Shown here piece by piece: positions 1-8,548 of a DNA stretch of 34,423 nt. Position numbers and translations under genes: made by a program. The notes under the pieces were generated by a model. It saw nothing but the letters and a program-made list of their open reading frames with translations, did no database searches and was not told the origin of the DNA. Source of the stretch: an uncultured Actinomycetes bacterium (GTDB taxonomy: Bacteria; Actinomycetota; Acidimicrobiia; Acidimicrobiales; RAAP-2); the NCBI GenBank assembly GCA_903848885.1, contig CAINHL010000039.1:1-34423 (forward strand). The letters run 5' to 3'. Position 1 is the stretch's first letter. Each line of letters begins with the position of its first letter.

Positions 1-242
1 GCCTCGCCGTCGAGGTGTTGGGTGGCAAAGGCTCTAAAGGTGACATCTCTCTGAACGACCAATGGGGCGTTATCACGGTCATTGAGCAGTTGACGACGAA
101 TCTTCTGCGCCTCAGTTTTAGAACGGGCTGTGCGCCGTACATAGCGAGTCTTGCCGTTCGGTAATTTCCCCACGGGGACACGGGCGTAGTAGCAACCCTT
201 TCCTTTGTCGTAGCCAACCGTGCCTTCACCGTGAATGCCCAT
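1..242 (-). CDS. Tyrosine recombinase / phage integrase, N-terminal part (C-terminus beyond left window edge)
   Basis: Manual translation of the minus strand from ATG at 242..240: MGIHGEGTVGYDKGKGCYYARVPVGKLPNGKTRYVRRTARSKTEAQKIRRQLLNDRDNAPLVVQRDVTFRAFATQHLDGE. Typical arm-binding plus SAM-like N-terminus of tyrosine integrases. AGGTGG ribosome-binding site upstream. Open to the window edge, so absent from the ORF track. Confidence 0.85.
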   Translation of the reverse strand, partial: MGIHGEGTVGYDKGKGCYYARVPVGKLPNGKTRYVRRTARSKTEAQKIRRQLLNDRDNAPLVVQRDVTFRAFATQHLDGE

Positions 243-360
243 CAGCGAACCACCTGGGGTGTAGTTGCGAAGACAAAAAGACTCCAATTCGTTCTCCGTG
301 CGTTTGGTAGTGTCTGTTTGAACATGGAAAAGCCCTTCGTTTAGGGCAATTCCGAACACT

Positions 361-423
361 GCAGTCGGGTAGAGCGGTTGTTTTGTAAACAACTGGTCGG
401 GGGTTCGAATCCCTCCACCGGCT
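361..423 (+). other. 3' fragment of tRNA-Thr(UGU), probable attachment-site (attR/attL) core
   Basis: Contains a D-loop remnant, anticodon arm gttgt-tttgtaa-acaac (anticodon TGT), T-arm ggggg-ttcgaat-ccctc and 3' acceptor strand CACCGGC. The matching 5' acceptor strand GCCGGTG is absent upstream. Confidence 0.8.
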
Positions 424-479
424 CTCAATTCGCAACAAAGTAGCAGGGAACTTTCGCAGGTACCGCACTAGATTTTGGT

Positions 480-1658
480 GTGCTCCTCTCCGATTCCTCG
501 GCAACCTCCACTCCCTTTCGTCCTGACGTGCAGGCTCTGCGCGCCCTCGCGGTGGGCTTAGTTGTTCTCTATCACTTTGGTTTTTCGTGGGTGCACGCCG
601 GATTCTTAGGAGTCGACGTCTTCTTCGTAATCTCCGGTTTCGTTATCACGCAAGTTTTGCTGCGCGAATACGAGACCACCGCGAGCACCTCACTTCTCAA
701 TTTCTACGGCCGACGTATTCGCCGCATCCTGCCGGCCGCCACCGCCGTCATCATCGCCACCGTTTTTCTCACGTATCACTACCTGGCCTTTGTCACTGGT
801 GCTTCCGTGGCCACCGACGCTAAGTGGGTCGCGGCCTTCTGGGGGAACTTTCACTTCTCCGCCGTGGGCACCAATTACTTTGCCCAGGGACAGCCGCCGT
901 CGACCTTGCAACAGTTCTGGTCCCTGGCCGTCGAAGAGCAGTTTTATCTGGTGTGGCCAATTTTGTTTTTCGCCCTCAGTCGGCTCTTCCCCGCGGTCGC
1001 CTCGCGAGTCAAGCTCACCGTGGGACTCACGCTTATTATCGCCATCTCCCTTGGTCTGTGCGTGACCCAATCGCTGAGTCCCGCGGGATCGGCCTACTTC
1101 TCACCTCTGACCCGCGCCTGGGAACTGGCCGCGGGCGCCGTGGTTGCGGTCCTCGCGCCGTGGATGGCGGGACGTTGGCGCGCCGTGGGTCCTTGGCTGT
1201 CGCTGGGGGGGCTCATGATGATTTTGTTCGCCACGTGGCACTTCTCGGCACAAACGGTGTGGCCCGGTGCGGCCGCCATCATTCCCATTGTCGGCACGGT
1301 GGCGATTCTGATGGGTGGCACCATGCATCAGGGCTCGAACAGCCGCATCTACCACGTGATTTCCAGTTTTCCGCCACTGCAGTGGATCGGCGCCATTTCC
1401 TTTTCGCTCTATCTGGTGCACTGGCCGATCATCACCCTGGCGCAGCAATACGCCCTGGCTCCACTCCCGCGGCATTCGGTCTACGAACTCCTCGCACTAT
1501 CGATTGGCGTTTCGGTGGCTCTCTACTTTCTGGTGGAGCAGCCCGTGCGCACATCCTCTCTCCTGGTGAAGAAACGTGCGCTGACCTTCGCGCTCGGGGC
1601 CGTTCTTATTGGCGCCACCTATGCGGCCATCTACTGGCACCTTCACAACTTCGGTTAA
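480..1658 (+). CDS. Acyltransferase 3 (OafA/YrhL-like) membrane protein without SGNH domain
   Basis: Starts FRPDVQALRALAVGLVVLYHFGFSWVHAGFLGVDVFFVISGFVIT; contains FYGRRIRRILPA and SLAVEEQFYLVWPI; multiple TM segments. GTG start. Confidence 0.9.
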   Translation: MLLSDSSATSTPFRPDVQALRALAVGLVVLYHFGFSWVHAGFLGVDVFFVISGFVITQVLLREYETTASTSLLNFYGRRIRRILPAATAVIIATVFLTYHYLAFVTGASVATDAKWVAAFWGNFHFSAVGTNYFAQGQPPSTLQQFWSLAVEEQFYLVWPILFFALSRLFPAVASRVKLTVGLTLIIAISLGLCVTQSLSPAGSAYFSPLTRAWELAAGAVVAVLAPWMAGRWRAVGPWLSLGGLMMILFATWHFSAQTVWPGAAAIIPIVGTVAILMGGTMHQGSNSRIYHVISSFPPLQWIGAISFSLYLVHWPIITLAQQYALAPLPRHSVYELLALSIGVSVALYFLVEQPVRTSSLLVKKRALTFALGAVLIGATYAAIYWHLHNFG

Positions 1659-2683
1659 GACCTATTTTCAGACCTTGGAAGTAGAACTCGCGTGATCGAA
1701 CCACCCATCACCCCGGACAGCCACGCGGCGTAGGGGGCGGAAACGTGGCTCTCGTCGTAGTACGTCACGATGTCATTAATAATCGGCTCTACTCCGGGAC
1801 CCGCTGTGGTGCAGAACCACTGCGTGGTGGGGATCAAGCCCGTCGACGTCGTCCGAGCGGCCGCTCGTTCCGCCGATTGCTGGCCGAGCAGCGACGCACC
1901 GGCGGCGTTCAGATTGGTGTTCGGGCAGGGCACCACGCAACCCTGTACCGATTTGAGATGTCGCGAAAGGCAGTTTCCGGGTGACCGTCCCACGTAGGGG
2001 ATGTCCTCCACGAGCACCACTCGCGGGGATGCTGCGTGCAACGACGCCAAGGTGACCGAAAGATTTCGTGACCAGATCGACGAAGGGAACAGGTTGCGCC
2101 CCGTGGCTGATGCCCCCATCACCACGTTGGCCGTACGCTCAGCGACCATAACGAGATTCGGGTGCAGACTCGAAATCGCTTGCATCGCGGACGTGCGAAA
2201 TATCGCGCACGCACTTTCGCTCGTCGGTCCCGCCGATCCGTTGTAACCAATCACGGTGTACGCACCGGGCAGGGCGATGATGGGACAGGCACCGAGCCAC
2301 AGCAGCACGAGTCGGAGATGGTTGTGGGTCGCGTAGGGGACCACGGCCGGCAACCACATCATCGCGTGCGAGTCACCGTAGAGAACCATGGTGCGTGAGG
2401 CATTTAGGTCGCCGAAGACGCAGGCGGTAACCGTCAGGCAGTCCTTCTTCACCACCGGGTAGCCAGCCGAAGTTCGCAGGGACATCGGGCTCGTGAGTTC
2501 GCCGAGAACTATCGCGCTCACCGTGGTGACCTTCGCGGATGCCGCGACCGCGGCGGCAACCTGGGCCGACGTTCCCGTCACCGCCCCGGCCCCCGCGGTC
2601 ACCGGGAGCAACAGCATCGCAGCAGCGATCACGGTTGACGTCGCGCGACGACGATGATGCGAATTCAACCGAGGCCACCCCAT
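1655..2683 (-). CDS. SGNH-type hydrolase domain protein with N-terminal TM segment (equivalent of the C-terminal half of AT3-SGNH proteins)
   Basis: Block I VLYGDSHAMMWLPAV and C-terminal YYDESHVSAPYAAWL (DxxH catalytic block); N-terminal hydrophobic stretch STVIAAAMLLLPVTAGAG. Confidence 0.8.
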   Translation of the reverse strand: MGWPRLNSHHRRRATSTVIAAAMLLLPVTAGAGAVTGTSAQVAAAVAASAKVTTVSAIVLGELTSPMSLRTSAGYPVVKKDCLTVTACVFGDLNASRTMVLYGDSHAMMWLPAVVPYATHNHLRLVLLWLGACPIIALPGAYTVIGYNGSAGPTSESACAIFRTSAMQAISSLHPNLVMVAERTANVVMGASATGRNLFPSSIWSRNLSVTLASLHAASPRVVLVEDIPYVGRSPGNCLSRHLKSVQGCVVPCPNTNLNAAGASLLGQQSAERAAARTTSTGLIPTTQWFCTTAGPGVEPIINDIVTYYDESHVSAPYAAWLSGVMGGSITRVLLPRSENRS

Positions 2684-2744
2684 ACACGCTTACCCTAAAC
2701 GAGAGAGTTCTGAGAATCGAACAACTCGGTTCTGGCCACGTGGT

Positions 2745-3707
2745 TTAGGTGGTTGCCGAGCCGTTGCGCGTGGCACTGCGCAACTGCGCTAGTCCGCCCT
2801 CCAGACCCATGCTCGGAGCCCACCGGAGGGCTCGTCGGGTTTCACCTTGATCGAACCAATGAGCCATCGAGAGTTGTTGGGCGGCGAAGGAGGTGATGGG
2901 TGGTTCACTGCCCCACCACGCACGATCCACGATTCCTCCGAGAAGCTTCACGAGTGGTGCGGGCCAAGAGCGGGGTGACGAGTTGATGTCCATGGCCGCA
3001 AGAAAAAGGCGGATTAATTCACCCAGCGGGCGCGGCTCACCACCCGTCACCACGTAGGCCTGACCCCACGTAGTGGAATCATCACCCGTTCGATCGAGAG
3101 CCGACACTAAGGACGCCGCCGCGTCGCTGACGTAGGTGGTATCCACCAGCGCTCGTCCCCCATCCGGCAACACCAGTCGACCCGCCCGCGCTCGTTCGGC
3201 CACGCGACCGAGTAGCTGCGTATCGCCTGGTCCCCAGACCAAGTGGGGTCGCACCACCACGGTGGCGCCGACGCCACTCCTGAGAGCCGCAATTTCCGCC
3301 AGGGCCTTGGTGCGGGTGTACACGTCACGACCGGTGTAGGTCGGTGGTAGTGCTCCCACGCCCACGGCGGGGGCGTGGGCGAAAGCCACCGACGGGCTGG
3401 ATACGTAGACCATGCGCCCCGCAGACCGAGCGGCGAGGGCGACATTGATGGTTCCGGTGACGTTGACGGCGTAGGCCTGGTCGTAACGGGGCTGGGGGGC
3501 CACCAGCGCGGCGAGATGAATCACCGCGTCGTGACCCTTCATCACCGCAGTGACCTGGTCCGCATCGCGAATATCTCCGAGCACTTCGGCACTTTCCACG
3601 GCGCTGGGGTGACGTTGAAAGCACGTGACCTCGTCACCACGAGCGAGTAATTGCTGCGCCACGTGACGCCCCAGCAAACTAGTGGCCCCCGTCACCAGAA
3701 CCTTCAC
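2745..3707 (-). CDS. oleD: OleD-like NAD(P)-dependent 2-alkyl-3-oxoalkanoate reductase (SDR/3-beta-HSD family)
   Basis: VKVLVTGATSLLGRHVAQQLLARGDEVTCFQRHP, Rossmann GxxxxxG; YTRTKALAE (YxxxK). The GTG start at 3707 lies 2 nt after the oleBC stop. The ORF-track start at 3761 is probably too far upstream. Confidence 0.8.
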   Translation of the reverse strand: MKVLVTGATSLLGRHVAQQLLARGDEVTCFQRHPSAVESAEVLGDIRDADQVTAVMKGHDAVIHLAALVAPQPRYDQAYAVNVTGTINVALAARSAGRMVYVSSPSVAFAHAPAVGVGALPPTYTGRDVYTRTKALAEIAALRSGVGATVVVRPHLVWGPGDTQLLGRVAERARAGRLVLPDGGRALVDTTYVSDAAASLVSALDRTGDDSTTWGQAYVVTGGEPRPLGELIRLFLAAMDINSSPRSWPAPLVKLLGGIVDRAWWGSEPPITSFAAQQLSMAHWFDQGETRRALRWAPSMGLEGGLAQLRSATRNGSATT

Positions 3708-3708
3708 G

Positions 3709-6102
3709 TCAGCGACCCGCGAGAAAGTCGCTGACCGAACGCGACAAGCGCGTCCGGTCAATTTTTGATTGGTGGCGGTGATCTACGGGCAGAGGTGAGG
3801 TGACGACCGCAGCGATGCTCCGGGCGCTCGCGTGGCGAACCGCGTCCGTCATCGCCACGTCCGCCACACCCAGCGATGCGCCTTCCACCACCACGCAGAT
3901 CAGCTGTGCCCCGATGGGGCCGACCGCTACCGCCGCTACCCGTCGCCCGAGCGCCGCCGCCACGGGACCTTCCACTTCCACCGAGGCCACCGCACCGTGC
4001 GCGGTGGCAATGACGTGGGCTCGCCGACCCAGATGGAAGAGGAGGCCGCCATCGAGGTAGCCCACGTCTCCCGTGCGGTGGAAACGAACTCCGTCGACCC
4101 GCACAAAACTTCCCGCGAGCGACAGATCACGTCCGTCGTAGCCATCGCTCATCCAGGGAGCCGCGACCCAGATTTCGCCCCACTCTCCACTCGCGGTGAG
4201 GTCACGGTCATCAAGGAGCGCGGCAATGCGTAGTTGGACACCCGGCAGCACGCGGCCGGTGGACGTTCCTCCACGCGGGCCGACCACGGTAGGTAACGTG
4301 CCGTCGGTGATGGGAAGACACTCGGTCATGCCGTAGGGGGCCAGCACCTCTCCGCTCACGACGGAGCTCACCGCATTCGCGAGTTCCGCACTTATAGGAG
4401 CTCCGGCCAGCAACACGCGGTCCACGGGCAGTTTTCGACCCTGCGCCGTCGCGACCAGACGCTCAGCGGCGGCGGGTGACAGCCAGGCCGCTCGCACGCT
4501 CGCCAATGTCGTGGTGGCGAGGAGTTCGTCGAAGCCCAAGGTAGAAGGTTTGTCAATATCAATGTCCGGACGCACGCAGCTCACTCCCAACACGGGAGCC
4601 AAGAGGACGAAGGCGGCGAAGGAAGTGGTGAAGGCTTCGTGATCGCCGAGTTGCACCAGACCCTGAACGGCGGACCGTTGGGCGACGAGGGCGTCGTGGG
4701 TGTAGCGCACGGCTTTGGCCGGACCCGTCGCGCCCGAGGTGTGCACAATGGCCACCACGTCCGAACCGGACGTCGATGCGATTTCCTCGTTCGAAGGAAC
4801 CCCGCGATCCAATTGCGTCATCGAGAAACGCACGGGGGCCTTGGTCAAGCGACCCACGTAATTCGCCGCGAGGGTGCGGCGAGTTCCCACCACCGCGCAG
4901 CATCCGCTGGCCCGCAGTAGTCGACGTAATTGGCGCAGACCTCCCGAAGCATCGGCCACCACGGGGATGGCCCCACAGCGCCAGATAGCCACGGCCGTCA
5001 CCAGTAGATCAGCGGAGGGCGGCGTCAACACCGCCACGCGGTCACCGGGGCGAATTTTCGCGCTGCGCAGCGCGCCCGCAGCGCGCGCCGAGCGCAGCGC
5101 GAGTTCGCGCCAACTCACGGTGCCATCGGGGCCGACGTAGACCGACGACTCATCGCCGGCACGGTCAATAACGGGCTGAAGGAGCGACGCTCCTGGTGAG
5201 CTTGCTTCGCTGGTGGAGTTATCAGAATTGAGCCACTCTTCGAACCTGACGGCCCAGGCGTCATCGAGGGGGGCTAAATGTGCCGCATTCTCCAGGCGTT
5301 CCACGCGAGCCTCGGGGCGACGACGACGAAGATCACTGAGGAAACGGTGATGAAACACCAGGTCGCGACCACCCCAGAGCAAAACCGTCGGCACGCGAGA
5401 AGTATCGAAAACCGTCGCCACACCAACCAAACTCATGAAGGAAGGATCCGACGAACGCACGGGAATATCGGCCACGAAGTCTCGCACTGCGCGTCGACGG
5501 CGACTCCCCCGATACGGCGCTCGCAAGGCCGCACGGTGTTGTCGATTGGTCATGGCGGCGGCGCCCCACACGAATCCGGGGGTGAGTTGGCACACGACGC
5601 TGGAAAGACTTCGCGAGAAGGCGATCAACGGCGGAACGGCGACGTGCTCCGGCTTCGATACGGCCGTGTTGGAAAGTGCCAGCGCGTCCACGTCGAGTTG
5701 ACCCATGGCCCCCACCGCCACCGCGCCACCCCAGTCGTGCGCCGCGAGAACAAGATTCCCGCTGACTTCTTGTCGACAGAAGTTCACGAGATCGTCAATG
5801 CGTTCGCCGAGGCGACGTGGTCGACCACGTTCGGAGTAACCCATACCCGTTTGGTCCACCGCAATCACACGCCACTGCGACGACAAAGTGGTCAGGACGT
5901 TCTTCCACAAATATCCCCAGGTGGGATTGCCGTGTACGCAGACGACGGTGCCACGACTGGGGGCCATGGGCTCTCCAGTGTCGAGAAGGTGCCAGGTGAC
6001 CGGAGCCCCATCAGCGCTAGGAAAGGTAACGACGCGCGACCACTCTGGTCGCAGTCCCCAGGAAGTGAGTTGAGCGGGGCTCGGCGCCGTAGGCCGCGAC
6101 AC
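3709..6102 (-). CDS. oleBC: OleBC fusion: alpha/beta-hydrolase (beta-lactone decarboxylase) plus AMP-dependent synthetase-like (beta-lactone synthetase)
   Basis: N-terminal half: VHGNPTWGYLWKN and nucleophile motif AAHDWGGAVA (haloalkane dehalogenase-like). C-terminal half: adenylate-forming motif VAIVHTSGATGPAKAVRYTH and APYGMTECLP. Likely GTG start at 6102, overlapping the end of oleA. Confidence 0.8.
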   Translation of the reverse strand: MSRPTAPSPAQLTSWGLRPEWSRVVTFPSADGAPVTWHLLDTGEPMAPSRGTVVCVHGNPTWGYLWKNVLTTLSSQWRVIAVDQTGMGYSERGRPRRLGERIDDLVNFCRQEVSGNLVLAAHDWGGAVAVGAMGQLDVDALALSNTAVSKPEHVAVPPLIAFSRSLSSVVCQLTPGFVWGAAAMTNRQHRAALRAPYRGSRRRRAVRDFVADIPVRSSDPSFMSLVGVATVFDTSRVPTVLLWGGRDLVFHHRFLSDLRRRRPEARVERLENAAHLAPLDDAWAVRFEEWLNSDNSTSEASSPGASLLQPVIDRAGDESSVYVGPDGTVSWRELALRSARAAGALRSAKIRPGDRVAVLTPPSADLLVTAVAIWRCGAIPVVADASGGLRQLRRLLRASGCCAVVGTRRTLAANYVGRLTKAPVRFSMTQLDRGVPSNEEIASTSGSDVVAIVHTSGATGPAKAVRYTHDALVAQRSAVQGLVQLGDHEAFTTSFAAFVLLAPVLGVSCVRPDIDIDKPSTLGFDELLATTTLASVRAAWLSPAAAERLVATAQGRKLPVDRVLLAGAPISAELANAVSSVVSGEVLAPYGMTECLPITDGTLPTVVGPRGGTSTGRVLPGVQLRIAALLDDRDLTASGEWGEIWVAAPWMSDGYDGRDLSLAGSFVRVDGVRFHRTGDVGYLDGGLLFHLGRRAHVIATAHGAVASVEVEGPVAAALGRRVAAVAVGPIGAQLICVVVEGASLGVADVAMTDAVRHASARSIAAVVTSPLPVDHRHQSKIDRTRLSRSVSDFLAGR

Positions 6103-6107
6103 ACGTC

Positions 6108-7118
6108 CTACCAACGAAGTTCGGCGGCCGCGCAGTTCAGGCCCGAACCAATGCCCATGAGCACAACCCGCTCGCCTTCGGAAATCTGATCGGCGATCGT
6201 CGACAAGGTGTAGGGGACGGCGGCTGGACCCATGTTGCCGAAGTGCGGGTAGGTCAAAGGAACGAGGTTGAGAGGAACCCCTAATTCTTCGCAGAGCCGG
6301 CTGGTGTGCACCTTGGATACCTGATGCATGACGTAACGGTCGCAGTTGGTCCACTCCCAGCCGAGGTCCAAGGCCGCCGCGAATGCTTCTTTGGCCAAGG
6401 TAAGTCCTTGCAGCAAGAGCACGGCGGTGTCGGTGCGCATGGTGTCGAGGTCGCCCACGCAGAGATCGTGATTAGCGGTGGCCGCCCGAGCGATGCCCCC
6501 GAGATATTGGTGCGCGCCCAATCGCGGCCCACCCATGACCACCGCGGCGGCGCCGGAGCCCAACGTCAAGGAAGCAAATTGATCAAACACGTCGGTCACC
6601 GTGGTGCTGTTGCGGCGCAGACGATCAATCGTGGCTTCTTGGGTAAAGCGGCTGCCTTCACCGTCAACGATCAACACCGTCCGCGCACGCCCCGTCTCAA
6701 TGGCCATGGCGGCGATGTCCATGGCATTCACGAAGCCCAGGCAGGCGTTACCGAGGTCAAAGTTCACGGCCGAGGTCGATAGTCCGAGGCGGTAGTGCAC
6801 CGCGCAGGCCACGCTGGGCTCGAGGTGGTGCTTGCAAACCGAGGTGGATATCAACATGTCGATGTCTTTGGCGGCGATACCGGCGGCGTCAATGGCACGC
6901 TGACCGGCGAGGGCGGCGGCCTCGTCGAAGGTCATCTCCTTGGGCCACCAACGGCGCTCGATGATCCCGGCGACGGATTCCAAAAGGCCCGGACGAATCT
7001 CGCACCGCTCGTAGGTTTCGCGCAATTGTTCGTCGATCCACGCCGAGGTGACAACCTCGGGGGCTTCGGCGTGAGCGACGCTCCAGAGAAAACTATTCGA
7101 GAACGTCGGCGCAGGCAT
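6108..7118 (-). CDS. oleA: OleA-like 3-oxoacyl-ACP synthase III / long-chain acyl-CoA condensing enzyme
   Basis: EVVTSAWIDEQLRETYERCEIRPGLLESVAGIIERRWWP; active-site FDLGNACLGFVNAMDIA; C-terminal YPHFGNMGPAAVPYTLS and GIGSGLNCAAAELRW. Confidence 0.85.
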   Translation of the reverse strand: MPAPTFSNSFLWSVAHAEAPEVVTSAWIDEQLRETYERCEIRPGLLESVAGIIERRWWPKEMTFDEAAALAGQRAIDAAGIAAKDIDMLISTSVCKHHLEPSVACAVHYRLGLSTSAVNFDLGNACLGFVNAMDIAAMAIETGRARTVLIVDGEGSRFTQEATIDRLRRNSTTVTDVFDQFASLTLGSGAAAVVMGGPRLGAHQYLGGIARAATANHDLCVGDLDTMRTDTAVLLLQGLTLAKEAFAAALDLGWEWTNCDRYVMHQVSKVHTSRLCEELGVPLNLVPLTYPHFGNMGPAAVPYTLSTIADQISEGERVVLMGIGSGLNCAAAELRW

Positions 7119-7214
7119 CCTTCTAGGTTAGGACTTTGTCGCCACATCTCCCATACGGACCTTTCGCGACCAAGGAACCTACAATTCACTTAGCAAGCAC
7201 TGGCGAAAGAGACA

Positions 7215-7679
7215 ATGATGAAGTGGCGAACTAAAGTCAACGTGGACGGGGCCAAAACGACCCTGCAAGAGTTCCGCAGTTTCGCCCTCAAAGCCAACGC
7301 CGTCGATTTGGCCATTGGTGTGGCCATTGGTGCTGCCTTTAACGCAGTGGTTAACTCCATCGTGACCGGGCTCATGACCCCGATCATCGGAGCGGTGTTC
7401 GGTGAGAAGGACTTCGCCGGACTCTTTTTCTCGATAAGGGGAAGCCAATTCCACTACGGCTTGTTCATCAACGCCATCATCTCGATGTTCATCGTGGCTC
7501 TGGTGCTCTTCTTCTTCGTCGTCAAGCCACTCAACGCCCTGCGGCGTCGCACGGGTCAAGAATCGACGCCCACCACCGCGCCGTGTATCGCCTGCACCAC
7601 GGAAATTAGTCGATCGGCCACGCGCTGTCCGGCCTGCACCGAAGCGCTCGGTGCTGACTGGAGCGAAGCGAAGGACTAA
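7215..7679 (+). CDS. mscL: Large-conductance mechanosensitive channel MscL with C-terminal zinc-ribbon-like tail
   Basis: LQEFRSFALKANAVDLAIGVAIGAAFNAVVNSIVTGLMTPIIGAVFG; C-terminal CIACTTEISRSATRCPAC. Confidence 0.93.
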   Translation: MMKWRTKVNVDGAKTTLQEFRSFALKANAVDLAIGVAIGAAFNAVVNSIVTGLMTPIIGAVFGEKDFAGLFFSIRGSQFHYGLFINAIISMFIVALVLFFFVVKPLNALRRRTGQESTPTTAPCIACTTEISRSATRCPACTEALGADWSEAKD

Positions 7680-8548
7680 CGGAGTTTGCGTTGACGTGCA
7701 GCTTCGAACATCGCTATCGACGACGCCACTCCGGCGTTCAGGGAAGAAATTTTTCCCAGCTGCGGAATCGAGACCACCGCGCCACAACGCTTGCGCGTGA
7801 GTGCCGATAGCCCGTCTTGTTCGCCACCGACCACCAGCGCAATGGGCGTGCTGGCGAGGTCGAGGTCGTACAGCGACATCTTGGATTCTCCCGCCAGGCC
7901 CACGGTCAAGAATCCGGCCTTGTTCAAACGATCAATGGCGCTCGGCACTCCGCCGACTTCGGCGAAGGTTAAGTACTCAATGGCCCCCACCGCCGTCTTG
8001 GTCACGGCGGGAGTAATGCGCGCGGTGCGGTGACGCGGCAACACGATGCCGCTGACCCCCGCGCCGTCGGCGCTGCGCAACATCGCTCCCAGGTTGCGAG
8101 GATCGGTCACGCCGTCGCAGACCAGCAAGAAGGGATCGGTTCCCGTCATCACGTCATCGAGAGCCACCGAGGGCAGCTTGTGGGCCAAGGCCATGACGCC
8201 CTGGTGGCCTTCGGTGCGCGCTTCCTTGTCCAAACGTGCCCAGGACACGAACTCCACGGGAATGCGACGCCCACGGGCGTAGTTCTCGATTTTGTCCAAA
8301 ATGTCGGCGGACTCCTGAGCTTCGGCAATAAGAATCTTGCGCGTCGTGCGACGATTGGCGGCCAGAAGCTCCAAGACGGCTTGACGCCCTTCGACCTGGT
8401 CGCCACCGAGGCCTTCGGGCGCGGCGCGGTGTTCCGGGCGAGTGCGTGCACCCGCCGGACGAGGAGGACGTGTCGAACGGGCGGCCCCACCGGGGCGACC
8501 GGGGCGAGAGGAACCAGACGAACGGGGGGCGGGGGGGCGGGGACTCAT
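7676..8548 (-). CDS. rlmB: 23S rRNA (guanosine-2'-O-)-methyltransferase RlmB / TrmH-family SpoU methyltransferase
   Basis: VEGRQAVLELL; VCDGVTDPRNLGAMLRSADGAGVSGIVLP; VVGGEQDGLSALTRKRCGAVVSIPQLGKISSLNAGVASSIAMFEAARQR. Start ATG at 8548, overlapping the ispF stop. Confidence 0.9.
   Translation of the reverse strand: MSPRPPAPRSSGSSRPGRPGGAARSTRPPRPAGARTRPEHRAAPEGLGGDQVEGRQAVLELLAANRRTTRKILIAEAQESADILDKIENYARGRRIPVEFVSWARLDKEARTEGHQGVMALAHKLPSVALDDVMTGTDPFLLVCDGVTDPRNLGAMLRSADGAGVSGIVLPRHRTARITPAVTKTAVGAIEYLTFAEVGGVPSAIDRLNKAGFLTVGLAGESKMSLYDLDLASTPIALVVGGEQDGLSALTRKRCGAVVSIPQLGKISSLNAGVASSIAMFEAARQRKLR

Larger units (their letters stand above)
1..423. mobile_element. Right end of a tRNA-Thr-integrated element (prophage/ICE/island); the rest lies left of the window
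   Basis: An integrase start codon lies about 120 bp from a truncated tRNA 3' end, the standard geometry of tRNA-targeted integrative elements. Confidence 0.7.

Noticed and set aside
226-504. 92-aa minus-strand ORF containing SRWRDSNPRPVVYKTTALPDCS
   Set aside because: This is the antisense translation of the tRNA-Thr fragment, a well-known spurious ORF; it also overlaps the integrase start.
824-1684. 286-aa plus-strand ORF in an alternative frame of the acyltransferase gene
   Set aside because: Overlaps a clear AT3 protein in another frame; Arg/Gly-rich shadow ORF.
5278-6189. 303-aa plus-strand ORF antisense to oleBC
   Set aside because: No recognisable domain; arises from GC-rich codon bias opposite a clear enzyme gene.
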